Part shown: in pieces, positions 16,492 through 23,599 of the stretch
How positions within the stretch are numbered: the first letter of the stretch is position 1
How the letters are laid out: every line of letters starts with the position of its first letter
From: an uncultured Mesorhizobium sp.
GTDB lineage: Bacteria; Pseudomonadota; Alphaproteobacteria; Rhizobiales; Rhizobiaceae
Direction of reading: 5' to 3'
Length of the DNA: 27,724 nt
Assembly: GCA_950071955.1 (NCBI GenBank)
Contig: CATMOC010000001.1
Location: 1 to 27,724, forward strand
Program-made: the position numbers and the translations under genes
The notes under the pieces: generated by a model
Told to the model about the DNA's origin: nothing
What the model saw: the letters and a program-made list of their open reading frames with translations, nothing else
The model's database searches: none

Positions 16492-17397
16492 TCATGCCGC
16501 CGCCTCGAAGTGTCTCTCCATGGCCGAAAGGTCCGCGGCGCGCCCGGTGAAGAGTTCGAAGGCGCGCGCGGCCTGCCCGATGGCCATGCCGATTCCGGGC
16601 AGGGTGCGACAACCCAGAGCCTGCGCCTGCCGCAGGAGCTCTGTCTCCTGCGGAAAATAGATGACGTCCGACACCCACTGCGACGAATGAAGATGCCGCG
16701 TGTCGAACGGCGTTCCGGGGAACTTCGCCATACCGACGGGGGTGGTGTTGACGACGCCGTCGGCGTCGGCCAGTGCGGTCCCGATGTCGGCGACGGCGAG
16801 CGCGGAGATGCCGGCGCCCCCGAGACGCGCGGCGAGGGTCCGTGCCCGGGAGACGTCGGCATCCACTATCGAGATGCGGCGCGCGCCGAGCGCCACCAGC
16901 GCGTAGGAGACCGCGGATCCGGCGCCGCCCGCGCCGACCAACACCACATGGCCGAGCGCCGCACCCGACATCGCGGCACGGAAGCTCTTTGCGTAACCCC
17001 AGCAGTCGGTGTTGTGACCGGTACGCCGCTGCCCGAACACCACGGTATTGACCGCGCCGATCGCAGTGGCGTCCGCGTCGATCACGTCGAGAAGCGGCAT
17101 GACGCTCTGCTTGAACGGGTAGGTGATGTTGAGGCCGTGGAAGCCGAACAGCGCCGCCGCGTCGATTGCGGCGCGCAGGTCATCGTCTGCCAGTCCGATC
17201 GCGTCGAAGTCGATCAGGACATAGGCGCAGGAAAGGCCCAGTCGCGCCGCCTCGCGTTCATGCATGTCTGGAGACCGCGACAACTGGATGCCGCGGCCGG
17301 CAAGACCCACCAGCACGTCCGGACGGGCGCCGGGTACCGCCATGCGGCCTCGCATCAGTCCTTCGATCGCCTTCGCGATCGCGGCATTCCCCGGCAT
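16492..17397 (-). CDS. Shikimate/quinate dehydrogenase, probably NAD-dependent and catabolic
   Basis: A 301-aa AroE-family enzyme. Substrate-binding motifs are GRGIQLSRSPDMHE (about 34-47), GLNITYPFKQ with catalytic K96, AIGAVNTVVF and GHNTDCWGY with D131. The dinucleotide motif is GAGGAG (155-160). After the second strand it reads SIVDADVSRA, where acidic residues replace the Asn-Arg-Thr of NADP-specific biosynthetic AroE; this favours NAD and oxidation of shikimate or quinate, as in QsuD-type enzymes. The ATG at 17397 has GGAGGA just upstream; the frame extends further 5' but through the promoter. It heads the operon that continues with dctPQM, aroQ and quiC, across a 160-base gap. Confidence 0.88.
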   Translation of the reverse strand: MPGNAAIAKAIEGLMRGRMAVPGARPDVLVGLAGRGIQLSRSPDMHEREAARLGLSCAYVLIDFDAIGLADDDLRAAIDAAALFGFHGLNITYPFKQSVMPLLDVIDADATAIGAVNTVVFGQRRTGHNTDCWGYAKSFRAAMSGAALGHVVLVGAGGAGSAVSYALVALGARRISIVDADVSRARTLAARLGGAGISALAVADIGTALADADGVVNTTPVGMAKFPGTPFDTRHLHSSQWVSDVIYFPQETELLRQAQALGCRTLPGIGMAIGQAARAFELFTGRAADLSAMERHFEAAA

Positions 17398-17473
17398 CGT
17401 TCCTCCCGGGCCGCCCGCAGACGGCTTGTCTTCGTTCGGCTCGACCCGGTAAATGGGATCCAGCCTGCATGGC

Positions 17474-17501
17474 ACTATGTACGAAACAGTTAGTTTGTCA
17501 A
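17474..17501 (-). promoter_or_regulatory. Promoter of the hydroaromatic-acid operon, with a possible TetR site
   Basis: On the minus strand TTGACA (17501-17496) is a perfect -35 box. Sixteen bases later CATAGT (17479-17474) matches four of six -10 positions. Transcription would start near 17467, some 70 bases before the dehydrogenase ATG. A short inverted repeat AAAC-agtta-GTTT (17484-17496) lies within the spacer and touches the -35 box, where the divergent TetR regulator could bind. The operator call is weak; the promoter call is reasonable. Confidence 0.55.
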
Positions 17502-17527
17502 CGCCATGCGCCGCCGATGGGGAGTCC

Positions 17528-18187
17528 ATGTCCGATCCGAAACCGAGCCGAAAGGACCGACCGCCGCCGAAGCGACCGCAGGATCCAGACGGGACGCGGC
17601 GCGACATCCTGGATACGGCGCTGCGCGAATTCGCCATGAACGGCCTGTCGGGAGCGCGCATCGACGAGATCGCCGCGCGGACGAAGTCCTCAAAACGGAT
17701 GATCTACTACTATTTCGGCGACAAGAAGGGTCTCTACCTTGAAGCGCTGGAGAACGCCTATCGTACGGTGCGGGAGGGCGAGGCGAAGCTGGAGACCGAA
17801 GGCCTGCCCCCGCCGGAGGCCCTGCGGCGGCTGGTGGAATTCACCTTCGACCACCACCACGAGCATGAGGATTTCATCCGCATGGTGATGATCGAGAACA
17901 TCCATCATGGCCAGTACCTAGAGCGGTCCGACGTCATACGGGGACTGAATGTCACGGCGATCGACAACATTGCCTCCATCTATCGCCGCGGAGTCAATTC
18001 AGGCGATTTCCGGCCGGGATTGGATCCGCTCGAACTTCACTGGCAGGTCAGCGCCCTGTGCTTCTTCAACGTCTCCAATCGGGCGACCTTCTCCAGCATC
18101 TTCGGCCGCGACATGGGGGCGCCGAACGAGCAGGCGAAGCTCCGCGAGAGCACCGTCGAGATGGTGCTTCGTTTCGTCTCGCGGTGA
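17528..18187 (+). CDS. TetR family transcriptional regulator
   Basis: From the ATG at 17528, with GGAG upstream, the protein is 219 aa. A Pro/Lys-rich N-terminal tail (about 1-20) precedes the DNA-binding domain: TRRDILDTALREFAMNGLSG, then the helix-turn-helix ARIDEIAARTKSSKRMIYYYF (about 43-63) and GDKKGLYLEALE. The C-terminal ligand domain contains FTFDHHHEHEDFIRMVMIENIHHGQYL, a His-rich stretch unusual enough to note. It is divergent from the shikimate/quinate dehydrogenase and is the likely regulator of that operon, with a pathway compound as ligand; this is inference from position. Confidence 0.92.
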   Translation: MSDPKPSRKDRPPPKRPQDPDGTRRDILDTALREFAMNGLSGARIDEIAARTKSSKRMIYYYFGDKKGLYLEALENAYRTVREGEAKLETEGLPPPEALRRLVEFTFDHHHEHEDFIRMVMIENIHHGQYLERSDVIRGLNVTAIDNIASIYRRGVNSGDFRPGLDPLELHWQVSALCFFNVSNRATFSSIFGRDMGAPNEQAKLRESTVEMVLRFVSR

Positions 18188-18288
18188 AGAACGTGTCGGT
18201 CGCTTGGTGGGATCGCGGTAGGACACCAACTCATAAACGGGTAGCGGTTCGCGGCGAAGGATGATTCAAGCTCCGAAAGGAGTTTGGC

Positions 18289-19037
18289 ATGTCTCAACGC
18301 CGCTACGAACTGACCGATTTCGAATGGTCGGTCATCGAACCGCTGCTTCCCAACAAGCCGCGTGGCGTGCCGCGGGTCGATGATCGCAGGGTGCTGAACG
18401 GCATCTACTGGCGTTTGAGGACGGGATCGCCCTGGACCGATATCCCGGAGCGCTACGGCCCGGAACCACGTGCTACAATCGCTTTGTGCGCTGGCGCAAG
18501 CTGGGCGTTTGGGGCCGCATCTTCGAGGCGGTCTCGACCGCTTACGACGGTGACCTGCAATCCGTCGATTCCTCATCCATCAAGGTCCACCAACACGCCA
18601 GCAACGTCCGGCGGCCAAAAAAGGGGGTGCCGAGACCGCCGGCCTGGCACGATCCGGCACCGTCTGCATGGGGCGTTCGCGAGGAGGATTGACCACCAAG
18701 ATCCACGCTCTCGTCGATGCGGCCGGCCTGCCGGTGAAGCTGAAGCTCACCGCCGGACAGGCCCATGATGGACGCAGCGCCGCCGACATGCTGAGCGGGA
18801 TCGGTTCGGGCCAGGCGCTGTTGGCGGATGCGGCCTACGACAGTGACGCATTGCGTCGGCAGATGAAGGCCCAAGGCGGGTGGCTCTGCGCCAAGCCGGT
18901 GTCCTACCGGCGTCAGAAGCCGCCCTTCAGTCGCTGGCTCTACCGCTTCCGAAACGTCGTCGAGCGCTTCTTCAACCGCATCAAACACTGCCGCGCCATC
19001 GCAACGCGCTACGAAAAGCACGACGACAACTATCTCG
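18289..19037 (+). pseudogene. IS5-family DDE transposase, frameshifted and truncated
   Basis: The protein reads in three successive frames. Frame one gives MSQRRYELTDFEWSVIEPLL to TDIPERYGP. Near 18460 a one-base deletion shifts it: restoring one base yields the usual PRTTCYNRFVRWRK. Frame two then gives VDSSSIKVHQHASN with the first catalytic Asp. At 18617-18623 a -1 shift on A AAA AAG restores the frame to GAETAGLARSG, MGRSRGGLTTKIHALVDA, LLADAAYDSD (second Asp) and VERFFNRIKHCR (catalytic Glu). The C-terminus is lost after DDNYLA. The second shift looks programmed, as in IS427-group elements; the first shift and the truncation make the gene non-functional. Confidence 0.82.
18617..18623 (+). 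other. Slippery heptamer A AAA AAG, programmed -1 frameshift site in the transposase
   Basis: In the incoming frame the codons are CCA AAA AAG, so the heptamer is in the correct X XXY YYZ phase. Slipping back one base gives exactly the frame that encodes the C-terminal transposase half. Downstream, GTGCC (18627-18631) can pair with GGCAC (18646-18650), or GGTGCC (18626-18631) with GGCACC (18656-18661). The spacing to the heptamer is shorter than usual. Confidence 0.6.
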
Positions 19038-19247
19038 CACCACTTCGATATAACCCAGCCCTCGTTGCGACGACTGATGAGAGAACCCAAGGTCCCGGCG
19101 CGCATGATGAAGGCAGAAAGATCAAGCTTGGCCAAGGCGATTGGAGAACATGGGACACCATCCCACCGACTTTCTCGAATCGACCGCCGTTTCGCGATGA
19201 CGACGTCGATTACGTCAGGGCTTTACGCCAGGAGGACTGACTACTAG
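19038..19247. other. Unassigned sequence between the IS remnant and the alpha/beta hydrolase gene
   Basis: About 210 bases with open frames but no recognisable product. One short stretch (about 19037-19075) reads HFDITQPSLRRLMRE, which faintly recalls the helix-turn-helix of LysR regulators, but nothing LysR-like follows. It may be remnant DNA flanking the IS. Confidence 0.3.
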
Positions 19248-19255
19248 TGTCGACA
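19248..19255. promoter_or_regulatory. TGTCGACA palindrome upstream of the hydrolase gene
   Basis: This 8-bp palindrome lies 60 bases before the hydrolase GTG. Two more copies lie in the intergenic region before the NicX-like gene. A shared regulator site is possible but unproven. Confidence 0.3.
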
Positions 19256-19315
19256 TAGTCGCCATCGAACTCTACGTGGCGTCTTGCTTGAACGCCCCCC
19301 ACCAGGAGTATCCGA

Positions 19316-20089
19316 GTGTCCGGCCTTCACTATCAAATCACCGGGACCGGCCCGCTTCTGCTGCTGCTCCATCCGGTCGGCCTAGATTCGCGGTTCTGGG
19401 GTGCCATCCCCGATGCACTTGCTCAGAGGAATCGGGTCGTGACCATCGACTTTCGCGGCCACGGCAAATCGCCCGATGCCTACCGTCCGGGCCGCATGGA
19501 GACGCATGTCGATGACATAGTGCGGCTTATGGGTGAATTCGAGGCCGGACCCGCAGCCATTGTGGGCATCTCCTTTGGCGGCATGGTAGCGCAGAACCTG
19601 GCCTGCCGGCGGCCCGATCTGGTGTCGGCCCTGGTGCTTGCCGCCTGCCCTGGCGTCATTCCGCAGACCGCGCGTTCCGCGATTCTGAAGCGTGGCGCGG
19701 ACGCGGAGAGTGGCGGCATGAAATCGGTGGTCGACGGGACTCTGTCGCGCTGGTTCACGCCGGATTATCTGTCGACAGAAGCGGTCGCTGATGTGCGTGC
19801 GCGGTTGCTCGCGGATTCACCTGCGAATTGGGCCGCGACCTGGGAAGCGGTGTCCGAGCACGACGCGCTCGCAGAACTTGAAGCGATTCGCGCGCCGGCA
19901 CTGCTTCTTGCCGGCGAACTCGACGAGGCGACGCCGCTAGAAGCCAAGCGTGCGCTAGCGGCGGCGATTCCCGGCAGCCGGCTGGAGATACTCGCCGGCG
20001 CGCCGCACATGATGCAGATCGAATGCGGAGCCCGCCTTTCCGCATCGCTCAGCACCTTCATCGGTGAGCTGGCGGAGGGGGAGCGATGA
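19316..20089 (+). CDS. Alpha/beta hydrolase, 3-oxoadipate enol-lactonase-like (PcaD type)
   Basis: A 257-aa protein starting at a GTG with AGGAG 7 bases upstream. The catalytic triad is clear: Ser86 in the nucleophile elbow GISFGGM, Asp203 in LLLAGELDEATP and His231 in AGAPHMMQIE. The oxyanion region LLLLHPVGLDSRFWG and the RGHGKSPD loop are typical of PcaD-like enol-lactone hydrolases, as is the cap segment SRWFTPDYLS. PcaD would act on the protocatechuate branch of the 3-oxoadipate pathway, downstream of the quinate genes, but N-formylmaleamate deformylase (NicD) belongs to the same fold and would suit the NicX-like gene. The end overlaps the next start (ATGA). Confidence 0.85.
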   Translation: MSGLHYQITGTGPLLLLLHPVGLDSRFWGAIPDALAQRNRVVTIDFRGHGKSPDAYRPGRMETHVDDIVRLMGEFEAGPAAIVGISFGGMVAQNLACRRPDLVSALVLAACPGVIPQTARSAILKRGADAESGGMKSVVDGTLSRWFTPDYLSTEAVADVRARLLADSPANWAATWEAVSEHDALAELEAIRAPALLLAGELDEATPLEAKRALAAAIPGSRLEILAGAPHMMQIECGARLSASLSTFIGELAEGER

Positions 20090-20679
20090 ATCCTAAGAAC
20101 GGTTTGCTGCTCGTGCTGGTCGATCCCGCGCCCTCGCTCGAGGAGGAACTAAATGCCTGGTACGATAGCGAGCATCTGCCGGAGCGCGCGTCCCTACCCG
20201 GTTTCGTATCGGCACGGCGCTTCACTTCGCTCGGCGATGGCCCGCAATATGCGGCGCTTTACGATCTCCGCGATCTCGGGGTCCTCGAATCATCGGCCTA
20301 TCTTGCTGTGTCAGGCGCTAATTTTAGCCCCTGGACCCGGCGTGTCACGGCCCTATCGCAACCTGTCCGGATCACGGCGCAGCAGGTCGGCGGACCAGTC
20401 GGGCCGACAGGCGAGGCGCCTCGGCTGCTGATCCTCAAGTTTCGCGGGACGACGTCCTTCGACGCTGCGGCCATCGCCGGCGGGCTCGAGGCCAACTTCG
20501 CAGGCCGCAGCACCTGCCGGACCTGGCGGGTGTTTGAAGGCGTTGGGCCCGAACCCGGTTTCATGCTGGCGCTTGTCGAATTCGGCGGTATCCACGTTCC
20601 CGAACTCGATCTGGAGGTGTTCGGTCCGTGCGCGCGGCGCATCGATATGGCGGCAAGCTACCGACCCTACCGCGGCTGA
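20086..20679 (+). CDS. Dimeric alpha/beta-barrel (EthD-like) protein of unknown function
   Basis: A 197-aa protein coupled to the hydrolase by an ATGA overlap. The first half reads LLLVLVDPAPSLEEELNAWY, with the motif WYDSEHLPER, then LPGFVSARRF and YAALYDLRDL; this is the usual pattern of ferredoxin-like dimeric barrels, where the HLPER/LPGF region lines the pocket. The second half (from about 112, RLLILKFRGTTSFD) looks like a second degenerate copy of the fold. No signal peptide or membrane segment is visible. Such proteins often accompany aromatic-catabolism hydrolases; no specific activity can be assigned. Confidence 0.7.
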   Translation: MNPKNGLLLVLVDPAPSLEEELNAWYDSEHLPERASLPGFVSARRFTSLGDGPQYAALYDLRDLGVLESSAYLAVSGANFSPWTRRVTALSQPVRITAQQVGGPVGPTGEAPRLLILKFRGTTSFDAAAIAGGLEANFAGRSTCRTWRVFEGVGPEPGFMLALVEFGGIHVPELDLEVFGPCARRIDMAASYRPYRG

Positions 20680-20996
20680 GCCGGCGCTCTGGTCGACGGC
20701 GAGTGCCATCGCCGGCGAAGAAATGTCTCGATCCGGTGGTTAGAGAGCGCACCCGGATTGGCATCATGCTCGGTGAAGAGAAGGCCGTGCGGCGGCGGTG
20801 CATGGTGTACCGGCCAGCAAAAAGCCTTCCGCTGGCCAGTTGGAGCATGACCACGTTCGACCCTTCGGCTGAGGCAATGCGGGCGATCGTCGGGGAATGA
20901 AGCATGCCGAAGCCAGCCGCAGGCAGCGGTTCGGCCATGGCGCCGAGTCCTATGAATGCCGTCCGCTGGAAATCGGCCTCACCGCCATCGAATTAA

Positions 20997-21004
20997 TGTC
21001 GACA
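20997..21004. promoter_or_regulatory. TGTCGACA palindrome, distal copy
   Basis: The core and the following bases read TGTCGACAcaatat, in an AT-richer setting than the surroundings. It lies about 330 bases before the NicX-like start. Confidence 0.3.
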
Positions 21005-21234
21005 CAATATAGGTCCTTATCTTTACGTATGGGAGTGGCGTCAAGGGTCGAAACTTAGCTCGGTCCAGGCGCTCCTCACCGAAGAGATGTCGTTTCAGGG
21101 GAAAGCCGGCGCCCCAACATGCGAGAGTTGATCTCTCGACCGCGCGCAAATCGATTGGTCCGTCACTCTTGCCGCGAACTGTCGGTATGAAACTCCGCCG
21201 AAGGAAAGGGCCGTTCCAATTTTCTCCCACCAAA

Positions 21235-21244
21235 GTGTCGACAC
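21235..21244. promoter_or_regulatory. GTGTCGACAC palindrome upstream of the NicX-like operon
   Basis: A perfect 10-bp palindrome about 90 bases before the ATG of the NicX-like gene and just before a TTGACC hexamer (21248-21253) that could be a -35 box; no convincing -10 box follows at the usual distance. It contains the same TGTCGACA core as the other two intergenic copies. Confidence 0.35.
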
Positions 21245-21334
21245 ATGTTGACCTTTTCCAATCTGCGTGAAAAGCTGCCCTTATGACGAAGCCCCGGTCT
21301 AAACCTCGACCGCCCGGGCAAAAGGAGGAAATGC

Positions 21335-22384
21335 ATGTCCGCCCTCATGACTGGGAGCATGGAGTATCTCCGCCGGCCGCTGATCCGGAACATCCAGTCC
21401 GGCGACCGCGCGCTCGTGCTGACCGACACGGCGCACGACCCGCGTGTCTGGCAGGCCGTGATGAGCATCTTGCAGGAGATCGGCGCTGAGGTGACCGTCG
21501 CGCTGTTCGAGCGACGCCCGGCCGACTATTTCGATCCGCCGTCCGCCGTCTGCGAGGCAATGATGAAGTCGGACGTCAACATTCTGCTCGCCTCGACCGG
21601 CATGCTTCACTCGCCTGCGAGTTTCCGCGCCATGGAAGCGCGTATCCCGTCAATCTGCATGGATGGCGGAATGACGCTCGAATGGTTCCAGTCAGGCGCC
21701 GTTACCGAGGATATGAAGCAGGTTATGGTGCGCAAGCACTATGTCGCCAAGGATATTTTCGGCGCCGACGCGAAGGAATGCCGCGTTACGTCGCGCTACG
21801 GCACCGACTTCACATACCGCGTCGACGACCGCATTTTCGTACCGCCTTTGCCTGGCAAGAATTTCGACCCCTACAAGATCGTCGACTTCGACAAGGACGA
21901 GAACCGCAAGGGCGGCAATCTCTACTATTACCTGTTCCCCACCGGCGAATTCAACGTCGCCCCGATCGAGGGAACCGCGAACGGCAAGCTGGTGATCGAC
22001 CTGACCATGCACCATATCGGGCGGCTTGAGGATCCGATCGAACTGCATGTCGAGAACGGCCGCGTCATAAGGATCGAAGGCGGCGCCTCTGCCCGCGTCC
22101 TGCGCGACTATCTCGTCGAGTATGGCGACGAGAACGCCTATATGTGCCCGGCCGAGGCCTCGATCGGCGTCAATGCCAAGGCCCTGATCCGCGGCGTTCA
22201 GCGCGAGGACAAGAACGTCTATGGCGCTATGCATTTCGGCCTCGGCACCAATATCGATGTCGGCGGTTCGATCCGGTCCAAGATTCACATGGACGGCGTG
22301 ATCCTCGAGCCGACACTCTACGTCGACGGCGACGTGCGCATGGAGGATGGTCGCTTCCTGCGGCCGATCGAGGGCAATGGCTGA
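21335..22384 (+). CDS. M29 aminopeptidase-like / 2,5-dihydroxypyridine 5,6-dioxygenase (NicX)-like metalloenzyme
   Basis: A 349-aa cytoplasmic protein with AGGAGG 6 bases before the ATG. The C-terminal half contains the metal site of this superfamily: E274 in CPAEASIGVNAKA, H300 in MHFGLGTN and the H318-x-D320 pair in KIHMDGVILEPTLYVDG. M29 peptidases and the iron-dependent ring-cleaving enzyme NicX share this fold, and as I recall H318 and D320 are also the numbers of two NicX iron ligands. Length fits NicX (about 350) better than M29 peptidases (about 400). It opens an operon with a TRAP transporter and two CoA-transferases, so a catabolic role is likelier than peptide turnover. The substrate is unknown. 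Confidence 0.75.
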   Translation: MSALMTGSMEYLRRPLIRNIQSGDRALVLTDTAHDPRVWQAVMSILQEIGAEVTVALFERRPADYFDPPSAVCEAMMKSDVNILLASTGMLHSPASFRAMEARIPSICMDGGMTLEWFQSGAVTEDMKQVMVRKHYVAKDIFGADAKECRVTSRYGTDFTYRVDDRIFVPPLPGKNFDPYKIVDFDKDENRKGGNLYYYLFPTGEFNVAPIEGTANGKLVIDLTMHHIGRLEDPIELHVENGRVIRIEGGASARVLRDYLVEYGDENAYMCPAEASIGVNAKALIRGVQREDKNVYGAMHFGLGTNIDVGGSIRSKIHMDGVILEPTLYVDGDVRMEDGRFLRPIEGNG

Positions 22385-22510
22385 TGCCTGCCGATAGCAG
22401 AACGCACGTCGCGGCGCGACCAACCTGCCGCGACGGACCGGACCGCGAATGCGCAAGCGCGGCATCTGGACTCTACCCTTGTTGCGCTGGACCGACTGGG
22501 AGGATACGGA

Positions 22511-23536
22511 ATGCTTCGGACGATTAGGAACTTTGCACTGGCGCTTGCCGCGTGCAGCGGAATGACCGCGACGGCAAACGCAGAGACGGTGCTGAAATGG
22601 GGCGAGCATCTGCCTCAATGCTGCTCGATGTATGCGGCTGCCGCGCAATGGGCAGTAGACGAGACCGCTAAGCGCTCCAACGGCGAGCTAAAGATCGACA
22701 TCAACTTTGGTGGCGTGCTCGCCACCGTCGGCGAAATTCCGAGCGCCGTAGAGAACGGCGTCATCGATATGGGCAACTTGGTCACCCCCTACTTCCCCGA
22801 CCAGTTCGTCATCAACAATGCCATTCCGTTCTTCTGGCCCCAGCCGAAGAGCCAGCAGCAGCTCGGCGAACTGATGCTCAAATGGCATGAGGAAATTCCT
22901 GCTTTCGGCGATGAACTGGCGAAGTACAAGCTGAAGCTGATTGCCGTGCGGCCGCTCCCCCCCTACGGCCTGATCTGCAACAAGCCGATCCGCACGCTAG
23001 AGGACTTCAAGGGCAAGCGTGTTCGCTCCTATGGCGTCGCTCTGCCCGCCATGCTCGAGGCGCTTGGCGCGGTTTCGGTCGGCATGCCCGACGTCGAGGC
23101 CTATGAGGCGATGAGCAACAACATTCTGGACTGCTCGGCTGCCGATATCGCACTGGTCGACGCCTTCAAGCTCAACGAAGTCGCCAAGTACTTCATCGAC
23201 GTTCCGATGGGCGCTTCGTGGGGCCACATCATTGTAATGAACACCGACAAGTACGCTTCGCTGACGGACTCCGAGAAGAAGGTCATCGACTCGCTCAAGG
23301 GCGATCACCTGACCGAATTGCTCAAGCTGTTCCGCGCCAAGGAAGACGAACTCAAGGCGCAATGGACCGCCGACGGCAGCGTCGAGATCATCAAGTTTCC
23401 GGCCGACGAATTCCTCAAGGCGACGCTCGGCAGCCCGAAGGTTCAGGCCGTCCGCGACAGCTGGAAGGATCGTGCCATCGCCGCCGGCATGCCGGCCGCC
23501 GACGCCGAGCGCGTCGTCAACGAAATCAACAACTGA
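22511..23536 (+). CDS. dctP: TRAP transporter substrate-binding protein DctP (second operon)
   Basis: A 341-aa periplasmic binding protein with GGGAGG 7 bases before the ATG. A Sec signal peptide spans residues 1-24 (MLRTIRNFALALAACSGMTATANA) with cleavage before ETV. Mature features include LKWGEHLPQCCSMYAAA with an unusual Cys-Cys pair, the ligand Arg in FKGKRVRSYG (R172) and the MPDVEAYEAMSNNILDCSA block. It differs strongly from the other DctP in this window in its export signal and its binding loops, so it should bind another ligand. A 126-base gap separates it from the NicX-like gene. Confidence 0.92.
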   Translation: MLRTIRNFALALAACSGMTATANAETVLKWGEHLPQCCSMYAAAAQWAVDETAKRSNGELKIDINFGGVLATVGEIPSAVENGVIDMGNLVTPYFPDQFVINNAIPFFWPQPKSQQQLGELMLKWHEEIPAFGDELAKYKLKLIAVRPLPPYGLICNKPIRTLEDFKGKRVRSYGVALPAMLEALGAVSVGMPDVEAYEAMSNNILDCSAADIALVDAFKLNEVAKYFIDVPMGASWGHIIVMNTDKYASLTDSEKKVIDSLKGDHLTELLKLFRAKEDELKAQWTADGSVEIIKFPADEFLKATLGSPKVQAVRDSWKDRAIAAGMPAADAERVVNEINN

Positions 23537-23544
23537 TTGAGTTG

Positions 23545-23572
23545 GGCGGGCGCGATTCGGGTCGCGTCCGCC
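23545..23572 (+). terminator. 11-bp hairpin between dctP and dctQ of the second TRAP operon
   Basis: GGCGGGCGCGA (23545-23555) pairs with TCGCGTCCGCC (23562-23572) with one G-U wobble, around the loop ttcggg. It begins 8 bases after the dctP stop and is followed by ATTTCT. It is placed like the hairpin at 15301-15327 and probably limits read-through or protects the dctP mRNA. Confidence 0.7.
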
Positions 23573-23599
23573 ATTTCTGCCAGGTCGGGAGGGCCGCTC

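Larger units (their letters stand above)
18225..19040 (+). mobile_element. Decayed IS5-family (IS427-like) insertion sequence, 3' end missing
   Basis: The leader with AAGGAG at about 18279 and the transposase coding region are recognisable, but terminal inverted repeats could not be paired. The usual C-terminus of the transposase is replaced after about 19037 by unrelated sequence, so the right end is truncated. Both limits are approximate. The element separates the TetR/quinate block from the alpha/beta hydrolase genes. Confidence 0.7.
20680..21334. other. 650-base region without a convincing gene, containing two TGTCGACA palindromes
   Basis: Short frames exist on both strands, for example a 125-aa minus-strand frame ending at 20561, but none shows family motifs, a good ribosome-binding site or a plausible composition. 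The left half is GC-rich and could be decayed coding sequence. The right half is more AT-rich and holds the palindromes at 20997 and 21235 and the leader of the NicX-like operon. It is large for an intergenic space in this otherwise compact block. Confidence 0.5.

Noticed and set aside
16355..16495. A 46-codon minus-strand frame whose ATG overlaps the dehydrogenase stop as ATGA
   Set aside because: The overlap is suggestive of coupling, but composition is ordinary, no family is recognised and no ribosome-binding site is obvious. It was left out as probably chance.
19037..19247. A possible LysR regulator remnant (ITQPSL-like motif) at the IS flank
   Set aside because: Only about 15 residues resemble the helix-turn-helix. 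Nothing LysR-like precedes the IS or follows the motif.
20561..20938. A 125-codon minus-strand frame overlapping the end of the alpha/beta-barrel gene
   Set aside because: No motifs, Arg-rich C-terminal half and an overlap with a well-supported gene on the other strand.
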